Origin: Kitasatospora cinereorecta
Lineage (GTDB): Bacteria; Actinomycetota; Actinomycetes; Streptomycetales; Streptomycetaceae
Reading direction: 5' to 3'
Assembly: GCF_024172095.1 (NCBI RefSeq)
Contig: NZ_JAMZDX010000003.1
Coordinates: forward strand, 1,256,001-1,320,000
Length of the DNA stretch: 64,000 nucleotides
Position numbers and translations under genes: made by a program. Below, piece after piece: positions 56,424-64,000 of the stretch. The notes under the pieces were generated by a model, which saw only the letters and a program-made list of their open reading frames with translations, did not search any database and was not told where the DNA came from. The stretch's first letter is position 1, and every line of letters begins with the position of its first letter.

Positions 56424-56765
56424 AGTGCACACGCGGCGGCCTTGACGATGAGATGCGGCGAGAAGCGTCGAGCGAGCACCACGAAAGTCGAGCCGGCGGT
56501 TCACCGCCTGGGCTGCGCAGTGCTACTGATCGTGAACGCGGGTGGGAGGCGATGGGGTACGGGCTTCGGGCTGGGGCCAGCCGAACCTCGCTATTCCCCC
56601 CCGTCAAGGAGGAGATCTCGCACCGGTCACTGGGGCGAGGTGGGTCAGGTCGGTGGCCCCTTCAGCGGCTGCGCCACGGCGAGGCGGGCGGCGGTGTTGC
56701 TGCCCGCGTTCCCGGGCGCCTGCCCGCCTCCACGCGGACGCGGTCGTGGACGGTCGAAGTGCGCG
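56424..56765. other. Non-coding left flank of the inserted segment
   Basis: These 342 bases between the left repeat and the PucR gene show no convincing gene, hairpin or RNA on either strand. Confidence 0.5.
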
Positions 56766-57905
56766 TCAGCTGACCTGGAGACCCACCGCCAGGGTCAGTT
56801 CAAGGACCCGGTGCGGCGATGCGAGATCCGGAAACAGCTCCCGCAGTTGCGACATCCGGTACCGGACCGTCTGAGGGTGGACGAACAACTCTGCCGCCAC
56901 CTCTTCCCGCCTGCCCTGGTGCAGCAGCCAGGCCCGCAAGGTCTCCTCCAGCCGCCGCGCGGTCGCGGCAGGCAGGGTCCGCAATGGTGCGAGGGCTCGG
57001 GCGCGCAGGTCTGCGAACGCGTCCATGTCGGCGCTGAGCACCAGCTCGGGCAGGTGGTCCTCGGTGTCGCGAATCCCAGGGGAGAGGGCGCGCGCGCGTG
57101 CAGCTCGTGCGTACGAGGCGGACGCATGGGTCCAGGACCGGGCCGGGCCGACCACGGCGGTGCGGTCGGTCAGCTGCCGCAAGAGGTGTGGTCGGTCGGC
57201 GTCGGGGACGAGCAGCACACCGGTGGCGTCCGGCAGATCGTCGAGAACGAGGGTGTTCGGGTCGAGCGTGCGGTAGGCGGGCCGGGTCTGGGCGGCGGGC
57301 AGCAGGACGGCGGTCAGTGAAGCCGGGGGCTGCCACCCGGCTCGTTGCGCAGAGGCCAGCAGCACGTCCGGGCTCGCGTCGGCGAGGAGGTCGCGGGCCA
57401 GGTGTTCCAGGTGGCGCTCGTGGGCCCTGCCGCGTGCGGCCAGTTCGTCGGCGTGGCCCGCGGCGCTCGCGGCGGAGAGCTCGTCGATGTAGGCGAAGGT
57501 CAGCTCGGCGAACTTGGCGACCTCGGCGGCGGGCAGACCTGCGGGTACGGCACCCGCTGCCAGGCATCGCCAGGCCACGCGGGCGCCGACGCGGTAGGCG
57601 CTGAGCAGGGCGTCCATCGAACGGCCGTCGCGCACCTCGCCGCGGCCCAGCTCGTAGGCCGCGTCACCGCCGTCGCCACCCGTGGCTGTCCCGCTCGCGA
57701 GGTCCAGGTAGTGCCCCAGGGCGGTGCGGACGGCTCGGCGGATGGTGCCGCCCATCCGGCCCGAAAGGGCGTTGGCGTAGGGAGGGACCTCGTCGATGAT
57801 CGCCTCGACGACCTCGTCGGCGGTGGCCGGCAGCGCGGCCCGAAGCGCGGTGACCGTCGTCTCGTCCAGGACCAGCTCGCTGGCCCTCCGGATTGCATGG
57901 CGCAC
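56766..57905 (-). CDS. PucR/CdaR-type transcriptional regulator
   Basis: This regulator of about 379 residues has an N-terminal RsbR/GAF-like helical sensor region (about 10-160), a middle GGDEF-like domain and a C-terminal PucR helix-turn-helix (REEVAAELFVHPQTVRYRMSQLRELF, about 335-362). GTG 57905 is chosen because AGGGA lies about ten bases upstream; a TTG at 57926 is weaker. It is divergent, by 87 bp, from the reductase/desaturase pair. It probably controls that pair, an arrangement I recall from actinobacterial lipid desaturase loci. It belongs to the segment bounded by the glnA repeats. Confidence 0.85.
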   Translation of the reverse strand: MRHAIRRASELVLDETTVTALRAALPATADEVVEAIIDEVPPYANALSGRMGGTIRRAVRTALGHYLDLASGTATGGDGGDAAYELGRGEVRDGRSMDALLSAYRVGARVAWRCLAAGAVPAGLPAAEVAKFAELTFAYIDELSAASAAGHADELAARGRAHERHLEHLARDLLADASPDVLLASAQRAGWQPPASLTAVLLPAAQTRPAYRTLDPNTLVLDDLPDATGVLLVPDADRPHLLRQLTDRTAVVGPARSWTHASASYARAARARALSPGIRDTEDHLPELVLSADMDAFADLRARALAPLRTLPAATARRLEETLRAWLLHQGRREEVAAELFVHPQTVRYRMSQLRELFPDLASPHRVLELTLAVGLQVS

Positions 57906-57992
57906 GTTCTTGTTCCCTGCGAACAATTCATTCGACCAGATTCACGTCCTACGGTCAGGACTTTACGCCTTGAGGCGCAGCAAGCTGGAGTC

Positions 57993-59048
57993 ATGACGAG
58001 TGCAGCCCTGCGCAGCAGGGCGTGGAAACTGCTGGAGATGGTCACGACGCCGCTGCTGCCGTCGGACTACCTCGACCTGGTCAGCCCGCTGCGTGCGGGC
58101 GCCGACCTGCGTGGGCGCATCGAGGCCGTGCACCCCGAGACGGGTGACGCCGCGACCGTCGTGATCAGGCCGGGACGGGGCTGGCGCGGCCACACGGCCG
58201 GTCAGTACCTGCGGATCGGGGTCGACGTCGACGGGAGGCGCCTGTGGCGTGCCTACTCCATCACCTCGCCGACAGGCCGCCCGGACGGCCGCATCACGAT
58301 CACCGTGAAGGCGGTCCCGGACGGCAAGGTCAGCAACCACCTCGTCCACAGGGCGACACCGGGCACGCTGATCCAGCTCGACCAGCCGGCCGGTGACTTC
58401 GTGCTGCCGCAAGCCAAGCCCGCCAAGGTGCTCTACCTGACGGCCGGCAGCGGCATCACACCCGTGATGGGCATGCTGCGCGACAGCGAGGTCGACGACG
58501 CCGTCATGGTCCACTGCGCGCCACAGCCGCAAGACGTGATCTTCCGCAACGAGCTGCACGGCCTGGTCGCGGACAAGAAGCTGCGCCTCACCGAGGTGCA
58601 CACTGCCACGGCCGGCAGGCTCGACATCGCCCGTCTCGGCGAACTCGTGCCCGACTGGGCCGAGCGCGAGACCTGGGCCTGCGGGCCCGCGGGCCTGCTC
58701 GACGCCGCAGAGGAGCACTGGACCGAGCACGGCGTCCAGGAGCGCCTGCACACCGAACGGTTCCGCCCCCGCACCGTCGTCGCCGGCGACGGCGGCGCGG
58801 TCACGTTCAGCGCCACCGGCAGGACCGTCGATGCGGACGGCGCCACGCCGCTGCTGGACATCGGCGAGGAAGCCGGCGTGCTGATGCCCTCCGGGTGCCG
58901 CATGGGCATTTGCTTCGGCTGCGTCACGCCGCTCAAGGCGGGCGCCGTCCGCGACCTGCGCACCGGCGAGATCACCGAGGCCGAGCCGGGCGTCCTCATC
59001 CAGACCTGCGTGTCCGCCGCGGCGGGCCCCTGCGACATCGAACGGTAG
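57993..59048 (+). CDS. Ferredoxin reductase with C-terminal 2Fe-2S domain, electron donor to the desaturase
   Basis: This 351-residue flavoprotein has an FAD-binding domain (RAYSITSPTG, about 88-97), an NAD(P)-binding domain (LYLTAGSGITPVMGML, about 147-162; WACGPAGLLDAAE) and a plant-type 2Fe-2S domain (PSGCRMGICFGCVTPLKAGAV...QTCVS) whose four cysteines are all present. It passes electrons from NAD(P)H to the desaturase encoded seven bases downstream. The pair resembles the mycobacterial Rv3230c/DesA3 couple. A GGAG lies very close to the ATG. Confidence 0.9.
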   Translation: MTSAALRSRAWKLLEMVTTPLLPSDYLDLVSPLRAGADLRGRIEAVHPETGDAATVVIRPGRGWRGHTAGQYLRIGVDVDGRRLWRAYSITSPTGRPDGRITITVKAVPDGKVSNHLVHRATPGTLIQLDQPAGDFVLPQAKPAKVLYLTAGSGITPVMGMLRDSEVDDAVMVHCAPQPQDVIFRNELHGLVADKKLRLTEVHTATAGRLDIARLGELVPDWAERETWACGPAGLLDAAEEHWTEHGVQERLHTERFRPRTVVAGDGGAVTFSATGRTVDADGATPLLDIGEEAGVLMPSGCRMGICFGCVTPLKAGAVRDLRTGEITEAEPGVLIQTCVSAAAGPCDIER

Positions 59049-59055
59049 AAGCGCC

Positions 59056-60174
59056 TTGACCGCCATCGACCCCACTGCCCACCTGACCGCTGAGCAGATC
59101 GAGGAGCTCGGCCGCGAGCTGGACGTGATCCGCGACGAGGTGATCGCCGACCGCGGCGAGAAGGACGCCGCCTACATCCGCAAGGTCATCTCGGCGCAGC
59201 GCAAGCTCGAACTGGCCAGCAGGGGCGTGCTGTTGTTCTCGATCTTCCCGCCCGCGTGGCTGCTCGGCACCGCCGGCCTGTCCGTGGCGAAGATCATGGA
59301 CAACATGGAGATCGGCCACAACGTCCTGCACGGCCAGTGGGACTGGATGCGGGACCCGAAGATCCACTCCACCACCTGGGAGTGGGACCACGTCTCGCCG
59401 GCCGAGCAGTGGAAGCACTCGCACAACGAGCTGCACCACACGTACACCAACGTGATCGGCAAGGACAACGACCTCGGCTACGGCATCATGCGCGTCGACG
59501 AGGACCAGAAGTGGCACCCGCTCCACCTCGGCCAGCCGCTGTGGAACTTCGTCAACGCCTGCTTCTTCGAATACGGCATCGCGGCGTACGACCTCGAACT
59601 CGGCAAGAACCTGCAGAAGCGTCACCGCAGGAACCCGGAGTTCCGCGCGCGAGCCAAGGCCGTGGGCCGCAAGATCCGCAAGCAGGTGCTCAAGGACTAC
59701 GTGATCCACCCGCTGCTGTCGGGCCCGTCGTTCCTGACCACGCTCGCCGCCACGTTCACCGCGAACCTGGTCCGCAACATCTGGTCCCACTCGGTGATCA
59801 TGTGCGGGCACTTCCCCGAGGGCGTACGGGTCTTCGAGCGCCAGTCCGTCAAGGGCGAGACGCGCGGCCAGTGGTACCTGCGCCAGATGATGGGCTCGGC
59901 GAACATCAGCGGCAGCAGGGCCATGCACTTCATGACGGGCAACCTGTCCCACCAGATCGAGCACCACCTGTTCCCGGACCTGCCGAGCAACCGGTACGCC
60001 GACGTCGCGGTGAAGGTGCGCGCGCTGTTCGAGAAGTACGAGCTGGAGTACGTCACCGGGCCGCTGCCCAAGCAGGTGTTCTCCGCGTGGCGCAAGGTCG
60101 TCCGGCTTTCGCTGCCGAACAAGAAGCCCAAGGTCAAGACACCGGCCCGCGAGAAGGAGCTCGTCGCGGCCTGA
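59056..60174 (+). CDS. Membrane fatty-acyl desaturase, DesA3-like (probable acyl-CoA delta-9 desaturase)
   Basis: This 372-residue di-iron membrane desaturase has three His boxes: HNVLHGQWDW, HNELHH and HQIEHH, with two hydrophobic hairpins (about 55-85 and 225-250). It introduces a double bond in fatty acyl chains using O2 and electrons from the reductase just upstream. The start is TTG 59056; no ATG or GTG is available near. The basic C-terminal tail (NKKPKVKTPAREKELVAA) is typical. It lies within the segment bounded by glnA repeats and is not expected at this locus. Confidence 0.9.
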   Translation: MTAIDPTAHLTAEQIEELGRELDVIRDEVIADRGEKDAAYIRKVISAQRKLELASRGVLLFSIFPPAWLLGTAGLSVAKIMDNMEIGHNVLHGQWDWMRDPKIHSTTWEWDHVSPAEQWKHSHNELHHTYTNVIGKDNDLGYGIMRVDEDQKWHPLHLGQPLWNFVNACFFEYGIAAYDLELGKNLQKRHRRNPEFRARAKAVGRKIRKQVLKDYVIHPLLSGPSFLTTLAATFTANLVRNIWSHSVIMCGHFPEGVRVFERQSVKGETRGQWYLRQMMGSANISGSRAMHFMTGNLSHQIEHHLFPDLPSNRYADVAVKVRALFEKYELEYVTGPLPKQVFSAWRKVVRLSLPNKKPKVKTPAREKELVAA

Positions 60175-60465
60175 TTCCCGGTAGTGGTTCAGGTCCTTCG
60201 GCCGTACCGGCGGCACCGCCGGGCTCGGTGAGATTCGCTCCGGACGGTGGGCGACCGCGGTATCGGACGGCCACCGAGACATCGACCCGGGGGTCTTCTC
60301 CTCGGCGTCCTGCGCCTGTGGGGTCCTGGCCGCCGATGGCGGGTACGCGGTAGTGGCCTGGAATCCACGACAGGCACTACTCAGAACTCATGCCGAGATC
60401 GAACTCAGTGCACTCTCGGTTCACATCGCGAGTCCCAGAGCCTTGGGCGCGAGTTGGTCAGCCGG

Positions 60466-60504
60466 CGTTTCCGCAGGTCAGCGAGGTGCTGACCTGCGGA
60501 AACG
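60466..60504. terminator. 17-bp perfect inverted repeat downstream of glnA
   Basis: CGTTTCCGCAGGTCAGC (60466-60482) pairs with its exact complement at 60488-60504 across a 5-nt loop. It may now terminate glnA on the minus strand. Its left-arm sequence recurs at 60521-60534 as part of another palindrome. Confidence 0.65.
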
Positions 60505-60513
60505 GTGAGAGAT

Positions 60514-60535
60514 CGACCTGCGTTTCCGCAGGTCG
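60514..60535. repeat. Second palindrome sharing the GTTTCCGCAGGTC element
   Basis: CGACCTGCG and CGCAGGTCG form a 9-bp stem around TTTC. It overlaps the start of the right glnA-end repeat by three bases. Confidence 0.65.
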
Positions 60536-60569
60536 GAGGCGCTCCTACAGGTCGTAGTAGAGCTCGAAC
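60533..60569. repeat. Right direct repeat, overlapping the glnA stop codon
   Basis: It is the partner of 56387-56423: the first 24 bases are identical, then seven differ, then TCGAAC. It includes the last eight codons of glnA and 12 bp beyond. Confidence 0.8.
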
Positions 60570-61957
60570 TCGTACGGGTGGGGCCGCAGGGCCATGGGGG
60601 CGATCTCGTTGGTGCGCTTGAAGTCGATCCAGGTCTCGATCAGGTCGGGGGTGAAGACGCCGCCGGCGAGGAGGTACTCGTGGTCGGCCTCGAGGGCTTC
60701 GAGGACGGCGGGGAGGGAGGCGGGGACCTGGGGGACGGCGTCGTGCTCGTCGGGGGCCAGCTCGTAGAGGTCCTTGTCGACGGGCTCGAGCGGCTCGATC
60801 TTGTTCTTGATGCCGTCGAGGCCGGCCATCAGCATGGCGGAGAAGGCCAGGTACGGGTTGGAGGACGGGTCGGGCGCGCGGAACTCGATGCGCTTGGCCT
60901 TGGCGTTGGACCCGGTGATGGGGATGCGGATCGCGGCCGAGCGGTTGCGCTGCGAGTAGACCAGGTTGACCGGCGCCTCGAAGCCGGGCACCAGCCGGTG
61001 GTAGGAGTTGACCGACGGGTTGGTGAAGGCGAGCAGGGACGGCGCGTGCCGGAGCAGGCCGCCGATGTAGTACCGGGCGGTGTCGGAGAGCCCTGCGTAG
61101 CCCTGCTCGTCGTAGAAGAGCGGGGTGCCCTCGGTCCACAGGGACTGGTGGACGTGCATGCCGGAGCCGTTGTCGCCGAAGATCGGCTTGGGCATGAAGG
61201 TGGCGGTCTTGCCGTTCCGCCAGGCGACGTTCTTGATGATGTACTTGAACAGCATCAGGTCGTCGGCGGCGTGCAGCAGGGTGTTGAACTTGTAGTTGAT
61301 CTCGGCCTGGCCGGCGGTGCCGACCTCGTGGTGCTGGCGTTCGACCTGGAGCCCGGCGCGGGCGAGCTCCAGCGACATCTCGGCGCGGAGTTCGGCGAAG
61401 TGGTCGACCGGCGGGACGGGGAAGTAGCCGCCCTTGTACTTGACCTTGTAGCCGCGGACGTCGCCCTCGGTCGAGCCGCTGTTCCAGGCGCCGGCCTCGG
61501 AGTCGATGTGGTAGTACGAGGCGTTGGCGCTGGTGTCGAAGCGGACCGAGTCGAAGACGTAGAACTCGGCCTCGGGGCCGAAGTACGCGGTGTCGGCGAT
61601 GCCGGAGGAGGTGAGGTAGGCCTCGGCCTTCTTGGCGACGTTGCGCGGGTCGCGGCTGTACGCCTCGCCGGTGATCGGGTCCTGGATGAAGAAGTTGATG
61701 TTGAGGTGCTTCTCGCTGCGGAACGGGTCGAGGCGGGCGGTCTGGAGGTCCGGCACCAGCGCCATGTCGGACTCGTGGATCGCCTGGAACCCGCGGATCG
61801 AGGACCCGTCGAACATCAGGGTCTCGGCCGGGTCGAAGGTCTCCGCGGGCACCGCGAAGTGCTGCAGGACGCCGGGCAGGTCGCAGAAGCGGACATCGAC
61901 GAACTTGATGTCGTTGTCGGAGATGTACCGCTTCACCTCGTCGGCGTTGGTGAACAT
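60545..61957 (-). CDS. glnA: Glutamine synthetase type I (GSI-beta), adenylylatable
   Basis: GlnA makes glutamine from glutamate, ammonia and ATP, the main ammonium-assimilation step, as a cytoplasmic dodecamer. The 470 residues include the N-terminal [20 protein letters not shown], the Asp50-loop [10 protein letters not shown], metal-site EAEFYVFD, glycine loop [26 protein letters not shown], and RIEFRAPD. Tyr398 in [10 protein letters not shown] is the adenylylation site recognised by GlnE, encoded at 18791-21856. A GlnR box lies 48-85 bp upstream of the ATG. The original downstream DNA seems displaced by an insertion. Confidence 0.97.
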   Translation of the reverse strand: MFTNADEVKRYISDNDIKFVDVRFCDLPGVLQHFAVPAETFDPAETLMFDGSSIRGFQAIHESDMALVPDLQTARLDPFRSEKHLNINFFIQDPITGEAYSRDPRNVAKKAEAYLTSSGIADTAYFGPEAEFYVFDSVRFDTSANASYYHIDSEAGAWNSGSTEGDVRGYKVKYKGGYFPVPPVDHFAELRAEMSLELARAGLQVERQHHEVGTAGQAEINYKFNTLLHAADDLMLFKYIIKNVAWRNGKTATFMPKPIFGDNGSGMHVHQSLWTEGTPLFYDEQGYAGLSDTARYYIGGLLRHAPSLLAFTNPSVNSYHRLVPGFEAPVNLVYSQRNRSAAIRIPITGSNAKAKRIEFRAPDPSSNPYLAFSAMLMAGLDGIKNKIEPLEPVDKDLYELAPDEHDAVPQVPASLPAVLEALEADHEYLLAGGVFTPDLIETWIDFKRTNEIAPMALRPHPYEFELYYDL

Positions 61958-62004
61958 CCGTCCTCCTCATTGGCGTGTCAGGTGGCTCACGTTAGGGACG
62001 GGCC

Positions 62005-62042
62005 GTTTCCGGTCGGTGACTCCACCGTTTCCTGAATGTTAA
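62005..62042 (-). promoter_or_regulatory. GlnR binding box upstream of glnA
   Basis: On the minus strand the order is TTAAC-n6-GAAAC-n6-GTCAC-n6-GAAAC. It has two a-sites and two b-sites at the exact spacing of the streptomycete GlnR consensus GTnAC-n6-GAAAC, with one mismatch in the first a-site. GlnR is the OmpR-type regulator of nitrogen genes. Confidence 0.78.
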
Positions 62043-62216
62043 CCGGCCCGGCCGTACGGGCGGCAAAGGCGTACGGTTCCGGGCAAATCGCCACCCCTTC
62101 TGGCCCGGTGTTCGCCAAGTGGTCCAGACCACTTGGGGCAACGGTTCGGCGAGGATTCACCCCGACGGGGGGAGGGCTGGCGAAGATCGCGGGTAAGGCC
62201 CGGTTAGTGTGGATTC

Positions 62217-62684
62217 GTGGACACCAGAGAAGCGTTGGGATCGTGGATCGACGGCCCGAAGGCCGCCGCCGAGAAGATGGGCGCCGACTTCGGATACCGC
62301 GGCGAGCGCCTCGGCCTGCCCGAGGAGGGCCCGGGCTCGCTGGCCCGTCCCGGCCGCCGGCTGGGCGCGCTGTTCGTCGACGGCTGGCTGTGCAGCCTGG
62401 TCGCGTACGGGCTGATCTCGCACGGTGACCGGGCGGACGCCAATCTGTGGACGACGCCGCTGTTCTACGTGGTCACGGCGGTGTTCCTGGCCACCACCGG
62501 CACGACGATCGGCAAGCGCCTGTTCGGGATGCGGGTGGTACGGCTGGACGGCCGGCGCGCCTCCATCCCGCAGATCCTGCTGCGCACCCTGCTGCTCTGC
62601 CTGGTCGTCCCGGCCGCCGTCTGGGACCGCGACTCCCGCGGCCTGCACGACAAGGCGGTCGGCACGGTCGAGGTCCGGATGTAG
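62217..62684 (+). CDS. RDD-family membrane protein
   Basis: This 155-residue protein has three hydrophobic segments. The RDD pattern is seen as PGRRLGALFVDGWLCSLVAYGLI (Arg and Asp), TTIGKRLFGMRVVRLDGRRASIPQILLRTLL and the closing WDRDSRGLHDKAVGTVEV. Function of the family is mostly unknown, with transport roles proposed. GTG 62217 is preceded by TAGTGT six bases upstream and no ribosome site, so leaderless. Its place next to glnA is conserved in Streptomyces as I recall. Confidence 0.88.
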   Translation: MDTREALGSWIDGPKAAAEKMGADFGYRGERLGLPEEGPGSLARPGRRLGALFVDGWLCSLVAYGLISHGDRADANLWTTPLFYVVTAVFLATTGTTIGKRLFGMRVVRLDGRRASIPQILLRTLLLCLVVPAAVWDRDSRGLHDKAVGTVEVRM

Positions 62685-62726
62685 CTCCCACGGCACAACC
62701 GCGGCCCCCGGGCGCGGAAACGTCGA

Positions 62727-62761
62727 ACGGCCCCGCCGCGAGTGGATCGCGGCGGGGCCGT
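62727..62761. terminator. Bidirectional terminator between RDD and DUF4191 genes
   Basis: A 15-bp perfect stem (62727-62741 with 62747-62761) with a 5-nt loop lies between two convergent genes. Confidence 0.85.
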
Positions 62762-62825
62762 GGTGTCGGTGGGGGAGCGGCCGGTGGGGGACCGGCCACC
62801 CGGGGCGGATCACCGCCCGGTCGGG

Positions 62826-63515
62826 TCAGCGGAACTGGCCGCCCTTGGGCATCCGGGCACCCTTGGGCATCGGGCCCTTGGGGATCGGCGCCTTGGAGAG
62901 CAGGTCGCCCAGCGCGCGCAGGCGGTCGTTGGTCTCGGTGACCTGGGCCGCGCTGATGGCGCGCGGCAGGCGCATCAGGTGCACCTGCAGCTTCTTCAGC
63001 GGGATCTCGCCCTCGCCGTTGCCGACCATGATGTCGTGCACCGGGATGTCGCCGACGACCTTGGCCATCTTCTTCTTCTCGGAGGCCAGCAGCGGGCGGA
63101 CCCGGTTCGGGTTGCCCTCACCGATCAGCGCGATGCCGGCCCGGCCGACGGCGCGGTAGACCGCGTCCTGGTTGCGGGTGACGGCGACCGGGGTCGGGTT
63201 GGCGCTCCAGCCGCGGCGGATGTTGTTCAGCACGGCCGCGACGGCGCCCGGCTGGCCCTCCATCTGGCCGAAGGCGGCACGCTCGGCCCGGCGGCCGAAG
63301 ACGATCGCCATGGCCAGCACGGCCACGATGAGGCCCAGGATGCCCAGGTAGATCGGGTGATCGATCGCAAAGCCGATGGCGAGGAACACGCCGAAGGTCA
63401 GCAGGCCGACGCCGGCGATGATCAGGCCGATCTTGGTGTCGACCTTCTTGGTCATTTGGTACGCCAGGCGGATCTGCTTCAGTCGCCCGGGGTTCTCGGA
63501 TGTTTCCCTCGCCAT
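62826..63515 (-). CDS. DUF4191 integral membrane protein
   Basis: This protein of about 229 residues has the actinobacterial DUF4191 layout: short basic start (RETSENPGRLKQIRLAYQMTKKVD), two closely spaced membrane helices (about 27-70), and a cytoplasmic domain with YRAVGRAGIALIGEGNPNRVRPLLASEKKKMAKVVGDIPVHDIMVG. It ends in a Pro-Lys-Gly tail. Function unknown; it accompanies lipA and glnA in many actinobacteria. ATG 63515 gives the family-like start MARETSENPGRL; 63524 and 63542 are also in frame. Confidence 0.87.
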   Translation of the reverse strand: MARETSENPGRLKQIRLAYQMTKKVDTKIGLIIAGVGLLTFGVFLAIGFAIDHPIYLGILGLIVAVLAMAIVFGRRAERAAFGQMEGQPGAVAAVLNNIRRGWSANPTPVAVTRNQDAVYRAVGRAGIALIGEGNPNRVRPLLASEKKKMAKVVGDIPVHDIMVGNGEGEIPLKKLQVHLMRLPRAISAAQVTETNDRLRALGDLLSKAPIPKGPMPKGARMPKGGQFR

Positions 63516-63636
63516 AACGCTCATGGTACGTGGGGTGCCCATGGTTAATCCAAGGGCGGTGCCGCATCGTGACCCCGAAGTTTCCCTGAACCCGTCAGGT
63601 GCGGGGTCGGGGGCGGGGTCCGGGTCGGGCCGCCGT

Positions 63637-63670
63637 GAGGAACGCCTCAGGTCGCGAGGAACGCCTCAGG
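63637..63670. repeat. Two direct 15-bp repeats, each with an internal palindrome
   Basis: GAGGAACGCCTCAGG occurs at 63637 and 63656, 19 bp apart; each holds GAGG-AACG-CCTC. The second reaches into the last codons of the 50-residue gene. A very G-rich stretch (about 63603-63630) lies just before. Confidence 0.7.
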
Positions 63671-63818
63671 CCGAGCGCGAGCGCAGCGCCTCGCCGGCCT
63701 GCGCCCGGTCCTCGGCCCAGCGCCGGTTCTCGCAGACCGCCGCCCAGGCGTTGCGCCGGGCGCCGCGGATGAGGACGTTCTCGGCGTACTTCAGGGCGGA
63801 ACGGATTCCGGTGCGCAT
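63666..63818 (-). CDS. 50-residue basic protein, unknown function
   Basis: This short gene begins MRTGIRSALKYAENVLIRGARRNAWAAVC and continues as an amphipathic, Arg/Ala-rich helix with a single Cys. It is supported by an excellent AAGGAG ribosome site eight bases before the ATG. No family is recognised with certainty. It lies between DUF4191 and lipA on the same strand and may be co-transcribed with one of them. Confidence 0.62.
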   Translation of the reverse strand: MRTGIRSALKYAENVLIRGARRNAWAAVCENRRWAEDRAQAGEALRSRSA

Positions 63819-63906
63819 GACCACCACTCCTTGTGCCGGGTACCTTCCCGATCGTCCCCGGCCGGTGTTACCGGATGGTGACCTGACCATCAATACCGCA
63901 TGAAAC

Positions 63907-63934
63907 AAGGGCGGGCCCGGTCGGACCCGCCCTT
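63907..63934 (-). terminator. Terminator downstream of the lipA-like gene
   Basis: AAGGGCGGG and CCCGCCCTT form a 9-bp stem with a 10-nt loop, starting 18 bp after the stop codon of the gene at the window edge. Confidence 0.65.
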
Positions 63935-63951
63935 TCGGGAGAAACCGTTGC

Positions 63952-64000
63952 TCAGACCGCGGCCTGCGCGCGGCGCTCCAGCGCCTGCCGGTACAGCCGG
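63952..64000 (-). CDS. lipA: 3' end of a probable lipoyl synthase gene (cut by window edge)
   Basis: Only the last 15 codons are present, reading RLYRQALERRAQAAV then TGA. From memory the phrase RLYxQA near the C-terminus is typical of actinobacterial LipA, and lipA is the expected neighbour of DUF4191 and glnA. With so little sequence the assignment is tentative. Confidence 0.45.
   Translation of the reverse strand, partial: RLYRQALERRAQAAV

Larger units (their letters stand above)
60175..60544. other. Right flank of the inserted segment, non-coding with palindromes
   Basis: These 370 bases carry no convincing gene. From 60466 onward they hold a strong 17-bp hairpin, a 9-bp hairpin and three copies (two direct, one inverted) of a GTTTCCGCAGGTC element, then the right repeat. 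Confidence 0.6.

Noticed and set aside
56442-57320. 292-codon plus-strand frame across the left flank and PucR gene
   Set aside because: Most of it is antisense to the PucR helix-turn-helix, and the part before 56766 shows no domain or ribosome site.

Overview
This window comes from a high-GC Gram-positive chromosome of the family Streptomycetaceae (Streptomyces or Kitasatospora type). The evidence is the very high GC, many GTG and TTG starts, leaderless genes with TAnnnT -10 boxes just before the start codon, a class E sortase, SARP/BTAD and SpoIIE-phosphatase regulators, large secreted amylolytic enzymes and F420 metabolism. The gene order panB, drrAB, nadE, glutamine synthetase-like, glnE, amylopullulanase, glnA, RDD, DUF4191, lipA resembles the conserved core of Streptomyces chromosomes as I remember it. 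No rRNA, tRNA or CRISPR array was seen.

Layout. 0-13.7 kb: F420H2:NADP reductase, an M50 protease, a large BTAD regulator convergent with a drug-type ABC exporter, panB, an MFS exporter with its TetR regulator, and an exo/endonuclease-phosphatase protein. 13.9-23 kb: nadE, a non-adenylylatable glutamine synthetase paralogue, a class E sortase facing a 52-residue LAATG membrane peptide, glnE and a PAP2 membrane enzyme. 23-37 kb: secreted catabolism, with an 1845-residue amylopullulanase, an M4 metalloprotease, amtB-glnK, a SigE-family sigma factor coupled to a small membrane protein, and an alpha-amylase. The two amylase genes carry the same composite operator. 37-46.7 kb: accessory enzymes, including an SDR, a lipoprotein esterase, a hemerythrin, a 5'-deleted TetR remnant, a blasticidin-S-deaminase-like enzyme, a P450 and a SpoIIE-type phosphatase. 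46.7-52 kb: a three-gene overlapping operon (WXG100-like protein, Rhs protein with a DUF3990-like C-terminal toxin, candidate immunity protein). 52-56.3 kb: an HTH/TPR regulator, an unrecognised protein and an APC permease. 56.4-60.5 kb: an apparent insertion of a PucR regulator, a ferredoxin reductase and a DesA3-like desaturase, flanked by a direct repeat of the 3' end of glnA. 60.5-64 kb: glnA with a GlnR box, RDD and DUF4191 membrane proteins, a 50-residue protein and the 3' end of a lipA-like gene.

Working together. Nitrogen genes are spread through the window: adenylylatable GlnA (Tyr398), the adenylyltransferase GlnE, AmtB and GlnK. Starch genes appear co-controlled by a LacI/MalR-type repressor site. 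The drrAB-like exporter has three 11-bp-spaced heptamers placed as in SARP targets, beside a BTAD regulator gene. The most novel-looking items are the LAATG microprotein, the Rhs toxin with its immunity candidate, the glnA-flanked insertion, the ammonium transporter with Glu replacing the first pore His, and the shared amylase operator.
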